From NCBI GenBank assembly GCA_023954035.1, contig JAMLIT010000014.1, forward strand, positions 1-64,000: a stretch of DNA of 64,000 nucleotides, written 5' to 3'. This DNA is from Burkholderiaceae bacterium. Lineage in GTDB: Bacteria > Pseudomonadota > Gammaproteobacteria > Burkholderiales > Burkholderiaceae_C. The translations under genes were made by a program, and so were the position numbers. The notes beneath the pieces are model-generated. The model was not told where the DNA came from. It saw only the letters and a list, made by a program, of their open reading frames with translations, and searched no databases. Every line of letters starts with the position of its first letter. Within the stretch, counting starts at the first letter, position 1. Shown here in pieces: positions 7,605 to 16,197 of this stretch.

Positions 7605-8948
7605 ATGAAATTCGCGTCCGTCGAGGCTTTTCTCCAAGAGGTAGCCACCCGCAATCCGCATCAGCCCGAGTTCCTCCAGGCCGTCACCGAAGTGATGGAA
7701 AGCCTGTGGCCCTTCATTGAAAAACACCCCAAATACGCCGAGCAAAGCCTGCTGGAGCGCCTGGTGGAGCCCGAGCGCGTCATCATGTTCCGCGTGTCAT
7801 GGACGGACGACCACGGCACGGTGCAGGTCAACCGTGGCTACCGCATCCAGCACAGCATGGCCATTGGCCCGTACAAAGGCGGCCTGCGCTTTCACCCCTC
7901 GGTCACGCTCTCGGTGCTCAAGTTCCTGGCGTTCGAGCAGACCTTCAAGAACGCGCTGACCACCCTGCCCATGGGCGGCGGCAAGGGTGGCTCCGACTTC
8001 GACCCCAAGGGCAAGAGCCCCGGTGAAGTCATGCGCTTCTGCCAGGCGTTTGCGAGCGAACTGTTCCGCCATGTGGGCGCCGACACCGACGTGCCTGCGG
8101 GCGACATCGGTGTGGGCGGCCGCGAGGTGGGCTTTATCGCGGGTATGGTCAAGAAACTCAGCAACCGCGCCGACTGCGTGTTCACCGGCAAGGGCCTGTC
8201 GTTTGGCGGCTCGCTGATCCGCCCCGAAGCCACGGGCTACGGCACGGTGTATTTCGCCGACGAAATGCTCAAGACCCGCGGCAAGTCGTTCGATGGCATG
8301 CGCGTCTCGGTGTCGGGCTCGGGCAACGTCGCCCAGTACGCCGTCGAGAAGGCCATGGCGCTGGGCGCCAAGGTGGTCACCGTGTCCGATTCGAGCGGCA
8401 CCATCGTCGATGAAGACGGCTTCACCACCGAAAAGCTCGCCATCCTGATGGACGTGAAAAACCACCACTACGGCCGCGTGAGCGACTACGCCGAGCGCAC
8501 AGGTGTGCACTTCGAAGCCGGCAAGACGCCCTGGCATGTGCCGGTGGACATCGCCCTGCCCTGCGCCACACAGAACGAGCTGGACGCCAAGGACGCCGCC
8601 ACGCTCATACATAACGGCGTGCTGTGCGTGGCCGAAGGAGCCAACATGCCCTCGACCATCGAGGCGGCCAAGGCGTTCGAAGCGGCCGGCGTGCTGTACG
8701 CACCGGGCAAAGCCAGCAACGCTGGTGGTGTGGCCACCTCGGGCCTGGAGATGAGCCAGAACGCCATGCGCCTGAACTGGACCGCCGAAGAGGTGGACAA
8801 CCGCCTGCTGATGATCATGCAAGGCATCCACGCTGCCTGCCTGCAGCACGGTGCCCGCTCCGACGGTTCGGTGAGCTACATCAACGGCGCCAACGTGGCC
8901 GGCTTCGTCAAGGTGGCCGACGCCATGCTGGCGCAGGGCGTGATCTGA
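7605..8948 (+). CDS. gdhA: GdhA, NADP-type glutamate dehydrogenase
   Basis: This enzyme forms glutamate from 2-oxoglutarate and ammonium, normally with NADPH in this hexameric, roughly 450-residue class. The 447-residue protein shows the substrate region YKGGLRFHPSV, the catalytic-lysine motif PMGGGKGGSDFDP (Lys127), the FCQAFASEL helix, and a Rossmann segment VSVSGSGNVAQYA near residue 240. The start at 7605 gives the family's usual N-terminus. It has its own visible promoter upstream and a hairpin terminator directly after the stop, so it is probably a single-gene unit. Glutamate is also a counter-ion in osmotic stress, which may fit the neighbouring operon; that is only an inference. Confidence 0.97.
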   Translation: MKFASVEAFLQEVATRNPHQPEFLQAVTEVMESLWPFIEKHPKYAEQSLLERLVEPERVIMFRVSWTDDHGTVQVNRGYRIQHSMAIGPYKGGLRFHPSVTLSVLKFLAFEQTFKNALTTLPMGGGKGGSDFDPKGKSPGEVMRFCQAFASELFRHVGADTDVPAGDIGVGGREVGFIAGMVKKLSNRADCVFTGKGLSFGGSLIRPEATGYGTVYFADEMLKTRGKSFDGMRVSVSGSGNVAQYAVEKAMALGAKVVTVSDSSGTIVDEDGFTTEKLAILMDVKNHHYGRVSDYAERTGVHFEAGKTPWHVPVDIALPCATQNELDAKDAATLIHNGVLCVAEGANMPSTIEAAKAFEAAGVLYAPGKASNAGGVATSGLEMSQNAMRLNWTAEEVDNRLLMIMQGIHAACLQHGARSDGSVSYINGANVAGFVKVADAMLAQGVI

Positions 8949-8970
8949 ACCCCGGTTGTTGCCTCCAACA

Positions 8971-8997
8971 AAAAGGGACCTGACGGTCCCTTTTTTT
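8971..8997. terminator. bidirectional terminator between gdhA and the ggpS-like gene
   Basis: Arms AAAAGGGACC (8971-8980) and GGTCCCTTTT (8985-8994) with a TGAC loop and a T run to 8997. The A-rich left side makes it usable for the convergent minus-strand operon, whose last stop codon (8996-8998) sits in the T run. Confidence 0.9.
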
Positions 8998-10558
8998 ATG
9001 CCGCCTCGCGCTCTTCGAGCACTTCCGGGCCGTCCGCCACGGGCCGTGCAGGCGCCTCGGACAACCTGGCAAAGCGCGCCAGCACGTGGCGTGTCCAGTA
9101 ACCGATGTCATAGCGCTGCACTTGCCGAAGCATGCGACCCATGCGTTCGCGTTGCTCGCCCTCGGGCATGGCAAGGGCTTCGTCCAAGGTGGTATCGAGC
9201 GAGCTGCGGCTGTAAGGGTTGACCAGCACCGCGTCTTCCAGCTCCATGGCTGCTCCCGAGAATTCGGAAAGCACCAGTACGCCGGGTTCGCCCTGCTTGG
9301 CGGCGACAAATTCCTTGGCCACGAGGTTCAGGCCATCGCGCAGCGGCGCGATCCAGGCGATGTCGGCCGCAGCGTAGGCGCACACCACTTCCTCAAAGGC
9401 CAGCGGTGTGGTCGAGAGATGGATGGGCAGCCAATGCAGGGACCCGAAGTGGCCGTTGATGCGGCCCACAAGCTGCTCGATCTTTTGCTGCTCGGCGCGG
9501 TACACCTCCATGCCTTCGGCGGCGGCCACCGTGACCAGCAGGAGCTTGACGCGGCCATGCAGGTCCGGCCGGCGCGCCAGCAGGCGCTCGAAGGCTTCGA
9601 GCTGCTGGCGCCCGCCCTTGGCGTAGTCCACACGGCTGACCGAGATGATCAGCGTCTCGGCATTCATGTCGCGCCGGATGCGCTCGGTGCGCGCTTTTCC
9701 CTCGGGGGAGTTCACCGTTTTGGCGATGATGGCTGGCGCCGTGCCAATGGGGCAGGTGTCGATGACGATGCTGCGCCCTTCCAGGTCGAGCTGCACCGTG
9801 ACGCGCGGCTCCGACAGCGCGCAAGGACGCGCAATGATGGGCAGGCTGATGGGCGCCTCGTGGCGCACCACGCCCTCGCGCAGGCTCTCGACCACGGCGC
9901 AGAAGTTCTGCGCAAAACGCGGCACGTGAAACCCCACCAGATCGCAGGCCAGCAGGCTGTCGATGATTTCGTCGCGCCAGGGCAGGATGTTGAACACGTC
10001 CGGTGCCGGGAACTGCGTGTGGTGGAAGAAGGCAATCTTCAAGTCGGGGCGCATCTTGCGCACAAAGCCCGGCACCAGCCACAGGTTGTAGTCGTGCACC
10101 CAGACCACTGCACCCTGCTCTGCCTCGGCACAAGCGGCCTCGGCGAAGCGGCGGTTCACTTCGCGAAAATCGGCCCAATGCGTGTTTTCCGTGGAGTACA
10201 GCCAGGGGAAGGAATGAATGACCGGCCACAGCGCCTCTTTGGAGGTGACGTGATAGAACTGGTGAATCTTGGCGGCTTCGAGCGGCAGGCGCACGACGTC
10301 GTAGTTGCCATAGCTGTCGCTGACCGTGATGCGGCGCTCAAAATCGGGCGCCTTGCCTGCGGCAGGTTTTTTCTTCCAGGCCACCCACACCGCTTTGTCG
10401 ACGTGGCTGAAAAAGCCCTTGATGGCGGGGATGATGCCGTTGGGGCTGCGCGGCTCGCGCATCACGGTTTTGCCGTCCTCCACGACCTCTTCGTACGGCT
10501 GGCGGTGGTAGACGACAACGAGTTCGTTCTTCAATTCTTTCTGGGTGGGCATATTCAT
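8996..10558 (-). CDS. ggpS: glucosylglycerol-phosphate synthase-like GT20 glycosyltransferase
   Basis: This 520-residue family-20 glycosyltransferase probably joins an activated glucose to glycerol 3-phosphate, giving the phosphorylated precursor of the compatible solute glucosylglycerol. The N-terminus YHRQPYEEV (17-25), the SPNGI block (38-42), [12 protein letters not shown] (101-112) and [19 protein letters not shown] (177-195) resemble what I remember of cyanobacterial GgpS. The SNR...GG start typical of trehalose-6-phosphate synthase OtsA is absent. General GT20 residues are present: HDYN (155-158), SRVDYAKG (308-315) and [12 protein letters not shown] (405-416). It is the last gene of a minus-strand group behind a HAD phosphatase (12-base gap) and an MscS channel. 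OtsA-type activity cannot be excluded without a phylogeny. Confidence 0.78.
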   Translation of the reverse strand: MNMPTQKELKNELVVVYHRQPYEEVVEDGKTVMREPRSPNGIIPAIKGFFSHVDKAVWVAWKKKPAAGKAPDFERRITVSDSYGNYDVVRLPLEAAKIHQFYHVTSKEALWPVIHSFPWLYSTENTHWADFREVNRRFAEAACAEAEQGAVVWVHDYNLWLVPGFVRKMRPDLKIAFFHHTQFPAPDVFNILPWRDEIIDSLLACDLVGFHVPRFAQNFCAVVESLREGVVRHEAPISLPIIARPCALSEPRVTVQLDLEGRSIVIDTCPIGTAPAIIAKTVNSPEGKARTERIRRDMNAETLIISVSRVDYAKGGRQQLEAFERLLARRPDLHGRVKLLLVTVAAAEGMEVYRAEQQKIEQLVGRINGHFGSLHWLPIHLSTTPLAFEEVVCAYAAADIAWIAPLRDGLNLVAKEFVAAKQGEPGVLVLSEFSGAAMELEDAVLVNPYSRSSLDTTLDEALAMPEGEQRERMGRMLRQVQRYDIGYWTRHVLARFARLSEAPARPVADGPEVLEEREAA

Positions 10559-10570
10559 GCGTGTCCTTTC

Positions 10571-11284
10571 TTAGTGAATGCGGTGCAGGGCGTCCAGGAC
10601 ACCGGCGGCGCCGTCTTTTTCGCTCCAATGCACGTTGGCCAGACCTTGCGCGGCGCGCGCCAGCAGCGGCTCGCGGTTGGCGACGATGACGCCCTGCAGC
10701 CCGGTCTGGAACAGCGAGAGGTCGTTGAGCGTGTCGCCCGCCACCAGGGTGCGCTCAGGGGGCAGGCCGAGCGCGCTCAGGGTGCGCAGCAGCGTCGGGC
10801 CTTTCTGCACGCCGCGCGGCAGTACGTCGAAGTAGCGCTCAGCCGACAGCAGCACGTCGTAGCCCGCCGCCTCCAGCTCGCTGCGCGCTGCGCCCGCGAG
10901 ATCCGTGTCGGAATAAAAGCAGGAAACACGCCGCCCCTCCACCACGGGCTGCTCCGTAAGGTGCGGATGGCGCGCCAGAATGCTGCGCACAGCCGCCGGC
11001 GTGTGCTCGGGCCAGCCTTCGTCCAGCCAGCCTTCGAGCGCCGGCAGCGGCGCGCGCTCGGCACCGGCATATACCGCCGTCCCGACGTCGGAAATGATGT
11101 GGTCCGGCTGCAGCGGCAGGTCGTCCAGCACATCGCGCATGGTGGTCAGGCTGCGCCCGGTGACGTAGATCAGCACGATCTCGCTGCGCCGCTGACCAAT
11201 CCAGTCGTAAAGAGCAGCACGCTCGTCGGCGCTGCCGCCAAGAAACGTGCCGTCAAGGTCGGTGGCGAGAATGGTTTGGTGCAT
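10571..11284 (-). CDS. HAD-IIB sugar-phosphate phosphatase, likely glucosylglycerol-phosphate phosphatase
   Basis: This is a 237-residue HAD hydrolase of the sucrose-phosphate-phosphatase-like subgroup. The nucleophile motif DLDGT lies at residues 9-13, motif II at IYVTGRS, the DVGTAVY segment follows, and motif IV at AGDTLND near the C-terminus. By position it should dephosphorylate the product of the adjacent GT20 synthase. Known bifunctional GgpPS proteins carry a phosphatase domain before the synthase domain, the same order as here, so this looks like the unfused arrangement. The start at 11284 has AAAGGAG six bases upstream; the longer open frame is rejected. Substrate specificity is an inference from context. 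Confidence 0.75.
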   Translation of the reverse strand: MHQTILATDLDGTFLGGSADERAALYDWIGQRRSEIVLIYVTGRSLTTMRDVLDDLPLQPDHIISDVGTAVYAGAERAPLPALEGWLDEGWPEHTPAAVRSILARHPHLTEQPVVEGRRVSCFYSDTDLAGAARSELEAAGYDVLLSAERYFDVLPRGVQKGPTLLRTLSALGLPPERTLVAGDTLNDLSLFQTGLQGVIVANREPLLARAAQGLANVHWSEKDGAAGVLDALHRIH

Positions 11285-11429
11285 GGGCGCTCCTTTCGTG
11301 AAGGGTGGACAAAAACCCGCCCCCGGCAGAGGGCCGGCGGCAAAAGCCCCGGCCCCGGCGCAAGCACGGATGAGAAAAAGATGAGAAGAAAGCACGGCCG
11401 CAGAGGCTGCCGTGATCGAGACGCGGCGT

Positions 11430-12542
11430 TTATTGCGCCGTGTCGGCTTCGGAAGCGCCCGAAGCCTTTGCCAGCGCCACCGCAATGGGGCCCTGCTTGC
11501 CCAGCATCAGGGTGCGCGTGGGGAAGGCAAAATCGACACCGAGGGCAGCGAACTCGCGCATCAGCCCCAGATTGATGGCCTGCTGCACATCGCGGTAGGC
11601 TGCATAGTCGGGCGTGAGCATCCAATACACCACCTCAAAATCGAGGCTGGAGCCGCCAAAGCCGGTGAAATGCGCGCGATCGAACCGGGCCTGCTCCTGC
11701 GTATCCACAACCTTCTTGATGACGCCTGGAACCTGTTCAAGCTGCTCAGGCGTGGCGTCAAACGTGAGGCCAAAGGTGAATGGAATGCGCCGCTCTTTCA
11801 TGAGCTTGTAATTGCGCAACCGCGACTTGGTCAGATCGCCGTTGGAAAACACCAGCACTTCCCCACTGAGACTGCGCAAGCGGGTGGTTTTGAGGCCAAT
11901 GTTCTCCACGCTGCCGCTGAAATCGTCAATCACGACAAAATCACCGACCTGGAAGGGCTTGTCCAGAACAATGCTCAAACTTGCAAACAGATCTCCGAGA
12001 ATATTCTGCAGCGCCAGACCAATGGCAATACCGCCAATACCCAAACCGGCCACCAGGGCGTTGACATCAAAACCCAGATTGTCAAGCAACAGCAGCAGCA
12101 GAACGGCCCAGGCGACGACCCGGCCAATGAAACTCAAAATCGACAGGGCGCTGGTGGTGGAAGGGTCTTTTTGCAGCGAATCCTGCCGCACGTTGACAAT
12201 CCAGCCACTGATGAACGCACTGGCGCACAGCCCCAGCTGCAGGAAAAATGCCACCGTGGCAATGCCCGACATCCAGCGCTCGGTGTTGGCGCGCAACACC
12301 AGCTCCTGGCTGGCCGGGTGCAGCGCCACCAGCGCGATCAAATACCAGCGCACGGCGCGCAAGGCCTGAACCAGTGCGTCGTCCCAGCGCGTACTTGTGG
12401 AGACCGCCCATCTGGAAATGCGTCGAATGACCAGCGGCAATATGATTTTCATCAACACCACGGCCCCAACCATCCAGGCCGCTGCCCGCAACCACGCGAG
12501 CGTGTCATTGCCAGCAAAAGACATATCGAGAATTTCCTGCAT
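11430..12542 (-). CDS. MscS family small-conductance mechanosensitive channel
   Basis: This 370-residue protein has about four hydrophobic segments followed by the conserved MscS pore helix and beta domain. The pore region reads NALVAGLGIGGIAIGLALQNI, preceded by transmembrane helices; the cytoplasmic part begins with LDKPFQVGDFVVIDD. Such channels open under membrane tension and release solutes during hypo-osmotic shock. It is the first gene of a minus-strand unit followed after 145 bases by the phosphatase and then the GT20 synthase, so release and synthesis of a compatible solute may be co-ordinated. A strong promoter is visible upstream. The C-terminal tail is not conserved. Confidence 0.9.
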   Translation of the reverse strand: MQEILDMSFAGNDTLAWLRAAAWMVGAVVLMKIILPLVIRRISRWAVSTSTRWDDALVQALRAVRWYLIALVALHPASQELVLRANTERWMSGIATVAFFLQLGLCASAFISGWIVNVRQDSLQKDPSTTSALSILSFIGRVVAWAVLLLLLLDNLGFDVNALVAGLGIGGIAIGLALQNILGDLFASLSIVLDKPFQVGDFVVIDDFSGSVENIGLKTTRLRSLSGEVLVFSNGDLTKSRLRNYKLMKERRIPFTFGLTFDATPEQLEQVPGVIKKVVDTQEQARFDRAHFTGFGGSSLDFEVVYWMLTPDYAAYRDVQQAINLGLMREFAALGVDFAFPTRTLMLGKQGPIAVALAKASGASEADTAQ

Positions 12543-12632
12543 CTTCCGGGGTACTCCTTGGGTCAGATGAAATGAATAGTTATTATTTTGATTTCCACAT
12601 ATTGAAAATCATCAATACTCATAAAAAATAGC

Positions 12633-12649
12633 GCCGCAGAATATGCGGC
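12633..12649 (-). promoter_or_regulatory. 5' leader hairpin with U tract ahead of mscS
   Basis: Arms GCCGCA and TGCGGC with a five-base loop are followed, on the minus strand, by GC and then TATTTTTTAT. The hairpin begins at the predicted transcription start and about 107 bases before the mscS start codon. It could be an RNA-stabilising 5' hairpin or a terminator-like leader element. Confidence 0.45.
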
Positions 12650-12655
12650 CGGCGA

Positions 12656-12684
12656 ATTATAACAAAAAATATTCTCTCTGTCTA
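12656..12684 (-). promoter_or_regulatory. near-consensus sigma-70 promoter for the mscS-phosphatase-ggpS operon
   Basis: On the minus strand TAGACA (12684-12679) and TATAAT (12661-12656) are separated by exactly 17 bases, an almost perfect sigma-70 promoter. It sits in a strikingly AT-rich 228-base divergent region between mscS and the efflux gene. Confidence 0.65.
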
Positions 12685-12695
12685 TATTCAATTAA

Positions 12696-12724
12696 TCCTG
12701 GAATAGAATCAACATAATCCAGGA
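12696..12724. promoter_or_regulatory. inverted repeat in the bcr/mscS divergent region
   Basis: Perfect 7-base arms TCCTGGA (12696-12702) and TCCAGGA (12718-12724) lie 15 bases apart, 47 bases before the efflux gene start and just upstream of the minus-strand promoter. A CATAAT hexamer (12713-12718) between them could be the -10 of the efflux gene. It is a candidate operator for a local regulator. Confidence 0.35.
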
Positions 12725-12770
12725 GTTCTGGGGGAAGCGCATCCCGACTTCGTCTGGTACGCTCAAAGCG

Positions 12771-14018
12771 ATGTCCGCCCCCCCTCTCGCAGCGCCTGCG
12801 GCGCCCCCGATCGCAGCCCCGGCGGTGTCGCCCGGCCTGGCCGTGGTGGTGCTGGCACTGCTGCTCAGCATCCAGCCCGTCACCACCGATCTGTACCTGC
12901 CCGCGCTCCCGGCGCTCACGCGCGATCTGGGCGCGCCGGTGGCGCAAGCGCAACTCACTCTGAGCGCCTTGTTGCTGGCGTTTGGCGTCTCGCAGCTTGC
13001 CTGGGGGCCGCTGTCGGACCGGTTTGGGCGCAGGCCCATGCTGCTCCTGGGCCTGGGGCTGTACACGCTGGCGTCCGTCGGCAGCGCACTGGCGCCCTCC
13101 ATGGATTTGCTGGTGGTCTGGCGCACGCTGCAGGGTGCGGCGATGGGCGCGGTGGTGGTGTGTGCGCGCGCCATCGTGCGCGACCTGTACGCGCCACTGG
13201 CCGGGGCCCGCGCCATGTCGCGTGCGCTCACCGGCCTGGGGATCGTCGCCTGCCTGAGCCCACCGACCGGCGCCTTGCTGTCCGCATGGTTGGGTTGGCG
13301 CGCAGCGCTGCTGGCTTTGACGGTGTTTTCCCTGGCAACGCTGGCGCTGGTGGCGCTGCGCCTGCCCGAGACGCTGGCGCGGCGCAATCTGCGGGCGCTG
13401 GAGCCCGCCACACTGGCGCGCACCTGGATGCAAGTGCTGAGCCACCCGACGTTCTGGGCCTTCTCCCTGCTCACCACGGCGTCCTACGGCGGACTGTTCA
13501 CTTTCCTCGCCTCGTCCTCCTTCGTCTTCATCGAAGTGCTCCATCTTTCGCGCACGCAGTACAGCTTTGTGCTGTTTTTTGGCGCTTTCTCCTATTTCGG
13601 CGGCACTTTCGCCTGCCGCGCCGTGCTCACCCGCCATGGCCTGCGCCGGACCGTGGCGGTGGCGGGGGCGCTGAGCCTGGGCGGCGCGCTCACCATGCTG
13701 CTGCTGGCCTGGGCCGGCGTGCGGCACCCGGTGGGCCTCTTGCTGCCGTTCTACTTCTTCATGGTGGCGCACGGCATGCACCAGCCCTGCGGGCAGGCCG
13801 GCTGCGTCGGGCCGTTTCCGCATGCGGCCGGCGCGGCCTCGGCGCTCAATGGATTGATGATGATGCTGGCGGCTTTTGCCGTGGGCGGCTGGGTGGGCAC
13901 GCACCTGGACGGAACCATCTGGCCGCTGGTGCAAGGCGTGTTCTTCTGGGCCACGCTGCTCGCTGCCGTGGCGTGGACGCTGGTGCAAAAGTATGGGGAG
14001 CCGCTTGAGCACCGCTGA
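12771..14018 (+). CDS. Bcr/CflA family MFS drug efflux transporter
   Basis: This is a 415-residue major facilitator with about twelve hydrophobic segments. The MFS motif [13 protein letters not shown] follows transmembrane segment 2, and the first helix region reads [19 protein letters not shown], typical of the Bcr/CflA drug-proton antiporters. A further family feature is [20 protein letters not shown] in helix 5. The N-terminal 20 residues are alanine/proline-rich. It overlaps the start of miaA by 26 bases, so miaA is probably translated from the same transcript. The substrate is unknown; members export drugs, sulfonamides or short peptides. Confidence 0.88.
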   Translation: MSAPPLAAPAAPPIAAPAVSPGLAVVVLALLLSIQPVTTDLYLPALPALTRDLGAPVAQAQLTLSALLLAFGVSQLAWGPLSDRFGRRPMLLLGLGLYTLASVGSALAPSMDLLVVWRTLQGAAMGAVVVCARAIVRDLYAPLAGARAMSRALTGLGIVACLSPPTGALLSAWLGWRAALLALTVFSLATLALVALRLPETLARRNLRALEPATLARTWMQVLSHPTFWAFSLLTTASYGGLFTFLASSSFVFIEVLHLSRTQYSFVLFFGAFSYFGGTFACRAVLTRHGLRRTVAVAGALSLGGALTMLLLAWAGVRHPVGLLLPFYFFMVAHGMHQPCGQAGCVGPFPHAAGAASALNGLMMMLAAFAVGGWVGTHLDGTIWPLVQGVFFWATLLAAVAWTLVQKYGEPLEHR

Positions 14019-14997
14019 TGCCCTGCCCTGCCTGGCGCTTGCCGGCCCGACGGCCTCGGGCAAGACCGGCGCCGCGCTGGCGCTGGCCGAACGGCTGGCA
14101 GGCCGGGTGGCGGTGGAAATCGTCAGCGTGGATTCGGCGCTGGTCTACCGCAGCATGGACATCGGCACCGCCAAGCCCAGCCCCGCCGAGCGCGCTGCGC
14201 TGCCGCACCATCTCATTGACATCCGCGAGCCCTGGGAGCCCTACAGCGCCGCCGCCTTTGTGCAAGACGCCACGCGCCTTGTCGGTGAAATTCGCGCTCG
14301 CAATGCGCTGCCGCTGCTGGTGGGCGGCACCATGCTGTACTTCAAGGCGCTTATGGAAGGCCTTGACCCCATGCCGGCCGCCGACCCCGCCGTACGCCAG
14401 CGCATCGAGGCGCAGGCTGCGCAACAGGGTTGGCCGGCACTGCACGCTGAGCTCGCACGCATTGACCCGGTGACGGCCGCGCGCCTGGCCCCGGCGGACA
14501 GCCAGCGCATCCAGCGGGCGCTGGAAGTGTGGGAAGTCTCCGGTCAGCCGCTCTCCGCCTTCCATACTCCTGAAAAGAGAGCTGCTAACGCAGGTGGGAT
14601 AAGCGCTGGAGGCCTTTTTAGCCTTGAACCTGACGACCGCGCCTGGCTGCACACCCGCATTGCAGCGCGCTTTGACACCATGCTGGAGCAAGGCTTTCTT
14701 GAAGAGGTCCAGCGCCTGCGCGCCGACCCGCGCAACCATTCCGAACTGCCGGCCGTGCGCTGCGTCGGTTACCGCCAGGCCTGGCAGGCGCTCGATGCCC
14801 AGGCGGCCAGCGGCGGCCAGCTCGACTGGGCCGATCTGCGCGAGCGCGGCATCGCCGCCACGCGCCAGCTCGCCAAGCGCCAGATCACTTGGCTGCGCGC
14901 AATGCCCCAGCGCCAGCGGATTGCCTGCGATCAGCCCGGCGCACAAACGGCGCTGGAGCGTGCGGTATGGGCGCGGCTGGAGCAGGCTGTGCCATGA
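13993..14997 (+). CDS. miaA: MiaA, tRNA dimethylallyltransferase
   Basis: MiaA transfers an isopentenyl group to A37 of tRNAs that read U-initial codons. The P-loop GPTASGKT is at residues 18-25, followed by [19 protein letters not shown] and the HHLID motif; the second half has CVGYRQAW and [16 protein letters not shown] 13993 was chosen, but TTG 14005, with GGGGAG just before it, is a real alternative. The 334-residue protein contains an insertion at about residues 192-211 coded by a copy of the dispersed repeat. The stop overlaps the next start (ATGA), showing coupling to the ABC ATPase gene. Confidence 0.95.
   Translation: MGSRLSTADALPCLALAGPTASGKTGAALALAERLAGRVAVEIVSVDSALVYRSMDIGTAKPSPAERAALPHHLIDIREPWEPYSAAAFVQDATRLVGEIRARNALPLLVGGTMLYFKALMEGLDPMPAADPAVRQRIEAQAAQQGWPALHAELARIDPVTAARLAPADSQRIQRALEVWEVSGQPLSAFHTPEKRAANAGGISAGGLFSLEPDDRAWLHTRIAARFDTMLEQGFLEEVQRLRADPRNHSELPAVRCVGYRQAWQALDAQAASGGQLDWADLRERGIAATRQLAKRQITWLRAMPQRQRIACDQPGAQTALERAVWARLEQAVP
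14566..14625 (-). repeat. palindromic repeat copy 2, inside miaA
   Basis: Reverse-oriented copy with the signature GAGCTGCTAACGC and, after a short loop, AAGCGCTGGAGGCC. It is translated in frame within miaA as about 20 residues rich in Ala, Gly and Ser. Confidence 0.75.
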
Positions 14998-15668
14998 GCG
15001 CGGCACTGCGAGTGGCAGGCCTCGCCAAGCGCTACGGCCAGAGCACGGTGTTCGAGAATGTGGGTTTCGAGGTGGCGCCGGGCGAGTTCGTCGCCATCGT
15101 GGGCGACTCGGGCGTGGGCAAATCCACCCTGCTCAACTGCCTGGCCGGGCTCGACACCTGGAGCGCCGGCAGCATTCGCCACGGCGACACCGATCTTTCC
15201 GCGCAGGACGCCACCGAGCGCGCGCTGTGGCGGCGCGCCCACCTGGGCTTTGTCTTTCAGGCGTTCCACGTGCTGCCGCACCTCGACGTGGCGCAAAACG
15301 TGGCGCTGCCGCTGATGCTGCTCGGGGGCGGCCCCCAGCCCGAGCGCGTGGAGGCCATGCTGCAAGCGGTCGGACTGGCGGGCCTGGGCACGCGCCTGCC
15401 GCAGCAGCTCAGCGGCGGCCAGTTGCAGCGCGTGGCCCTGGCGCGCGCATTGGTGCATCGCCCCGCGCTGCTGCTGGCCGACGAGCCCACCGGCAACCTT
15501 GACCCCGGCACAGCGGCGCGGGTGCTGGAGCTGCTGGTGGAGCAAACGCGTGCGCATGGTGCGTCGCTGGTGCTGGCCACGCATTCACAAGCCGCCGCCG
15601 CGCGCGCCGACCGGGTGCTGCATTTGACGGCTGGCGGCATGCTGGGCGAAGACCGGCTTACTCGATAA
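14994..15668 (+). CDS. LolD/AttE-type ABC transporter ATP-binding protein
   Basis: This 224-residue ATPase has Walker [10 protein letters not shown] at residues 37-45, a Q-loop at [12 protein letters not shown], the signature [16 protein letters not shown], and Walker [13 protein letters not shown]. It groups with the MacB/LolD/AttE class that powers FtsX-like permeases. The partner is very likely the large permease gene at 16198, but an antisense hsp20 gene now lies between them. The start ATG overlaps the miaA stop. The 3' end overlaps the convergent hsp20 gene by 11 bases. The transported substrate is unknown. Confidence 0.88.
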   Translation: MSAALRVAGLAKRYGQSTVFENVGFEVAPGEFVAIVGDSGVGKSTLLNCLAGLDTWSAGSIRHGDTDLSAQDATERALWRRAHLGFVFQAFHVLPHLDVAQNVALPLMLLGGGPQPERVEAMLQAVGLAGLGTRLPQQLSGGQLQRVALARALVHRPALLLADEPTGNLDPGTAARVLELLVEQTRAHGASLVLATHSQAAAARADRVLHLTAGGMLGEDRLTR

Positions 15669-16086
15669 CCAGCCGCTGGCCGCGTCCGCCTTGCTTCTTG
15701 GGAAGATTCAAGGTCAGCACACCGTGGTCGTACTTGGCCTGGCAGGCGTCGGCGTCGATGTCGGCCGGCAACTGGAAGCTGCGCGAGACGGAGCCAAAAT
15801 AACGCTCGGAACGCAGCACCTTCTCGCCCTCGGTCTGTTCGTCGCGCTGGCGCACCTCGGCACGCAGCGTGACCACGTTGCCGTCTACCGACACGTGGAT
15901 TTCGTCCTTGGGCACACCTGGCACCTCGGCAGAGACCAGGAAGCCGCCGTCGTTCTCCTTGACGTCCACTTTCATCTGGCCGGGACTGGGCAGCGGGTCG
16001 CCGTGCAGCGGCCGCACGTAGAAGCCCGGGTTCACGTCCTTGAAAAACTCGTCAAACAGGCCGCCGCGGCCAATCAGTGCATTCAT
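15658..16086 (-). CDS. Hsp20/alpha-crystallin small heat shock protein
   Basis: This 142-residue small heat shock protein should hold unfolding proteins for later refolding. The alpha-crystallin domain runs from about residue 38, with the VKENDGGFLVSAEVPGVPKD and GEKVLRSERYFGSVSRSFQLP blocks, and the GVLTLNLPKK motif near the C-terminus. The start at 16086 is preceded by AAGGAGG. It is antisense to and embedded between the ATPase and permease genes of one ABC system, overlapping the ATPase gene's 3' end. No heat-shock promoter was confidently recognised. Confidence 0.92.
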   Translation of the reverse strand: MNALIGRGGLFDEFFKDVNPGFYVRPLHGDPLPSPGQMKVDVKENDGGFLVSAEVPGVPKDEIHVSVDGNVVTLRAEVRQRDEQTEGEKVLRSERYFGSVSRSFQLPADIDADACQAKYDHGVLTLNLPKKQGGRGQRLVIE

Positions 16087-16197
16087 GACAAACCTCCTTG
16101 CGTTGATGGTTGCTGTTGAAGGGACCGGTCTGGTGCCGTCCCTGCCACTCATGTAGGGCAGGCCGCGCAGCTTTTCAAGCATCGCACAATCGCCCGC

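Noticed and set aside
7228-7720. Short open frames between mutL and gdhA
   Set aside because: No ribosome binding site, no recognisable protein, overlap with the gdhA promoter and start, and composition like non-coding DNA.
8996-11284. Annotation of the GT20/HAD pair as trehalose otsA/otsB
   Set aside because: The GT20 protein lacks the OtsA N-terminal SNR/GG region and has GgpS-type blocks; the HAD protein resembles sucrose-phosphate phosphatase more than OtsB. Left as the alternative, not the call.
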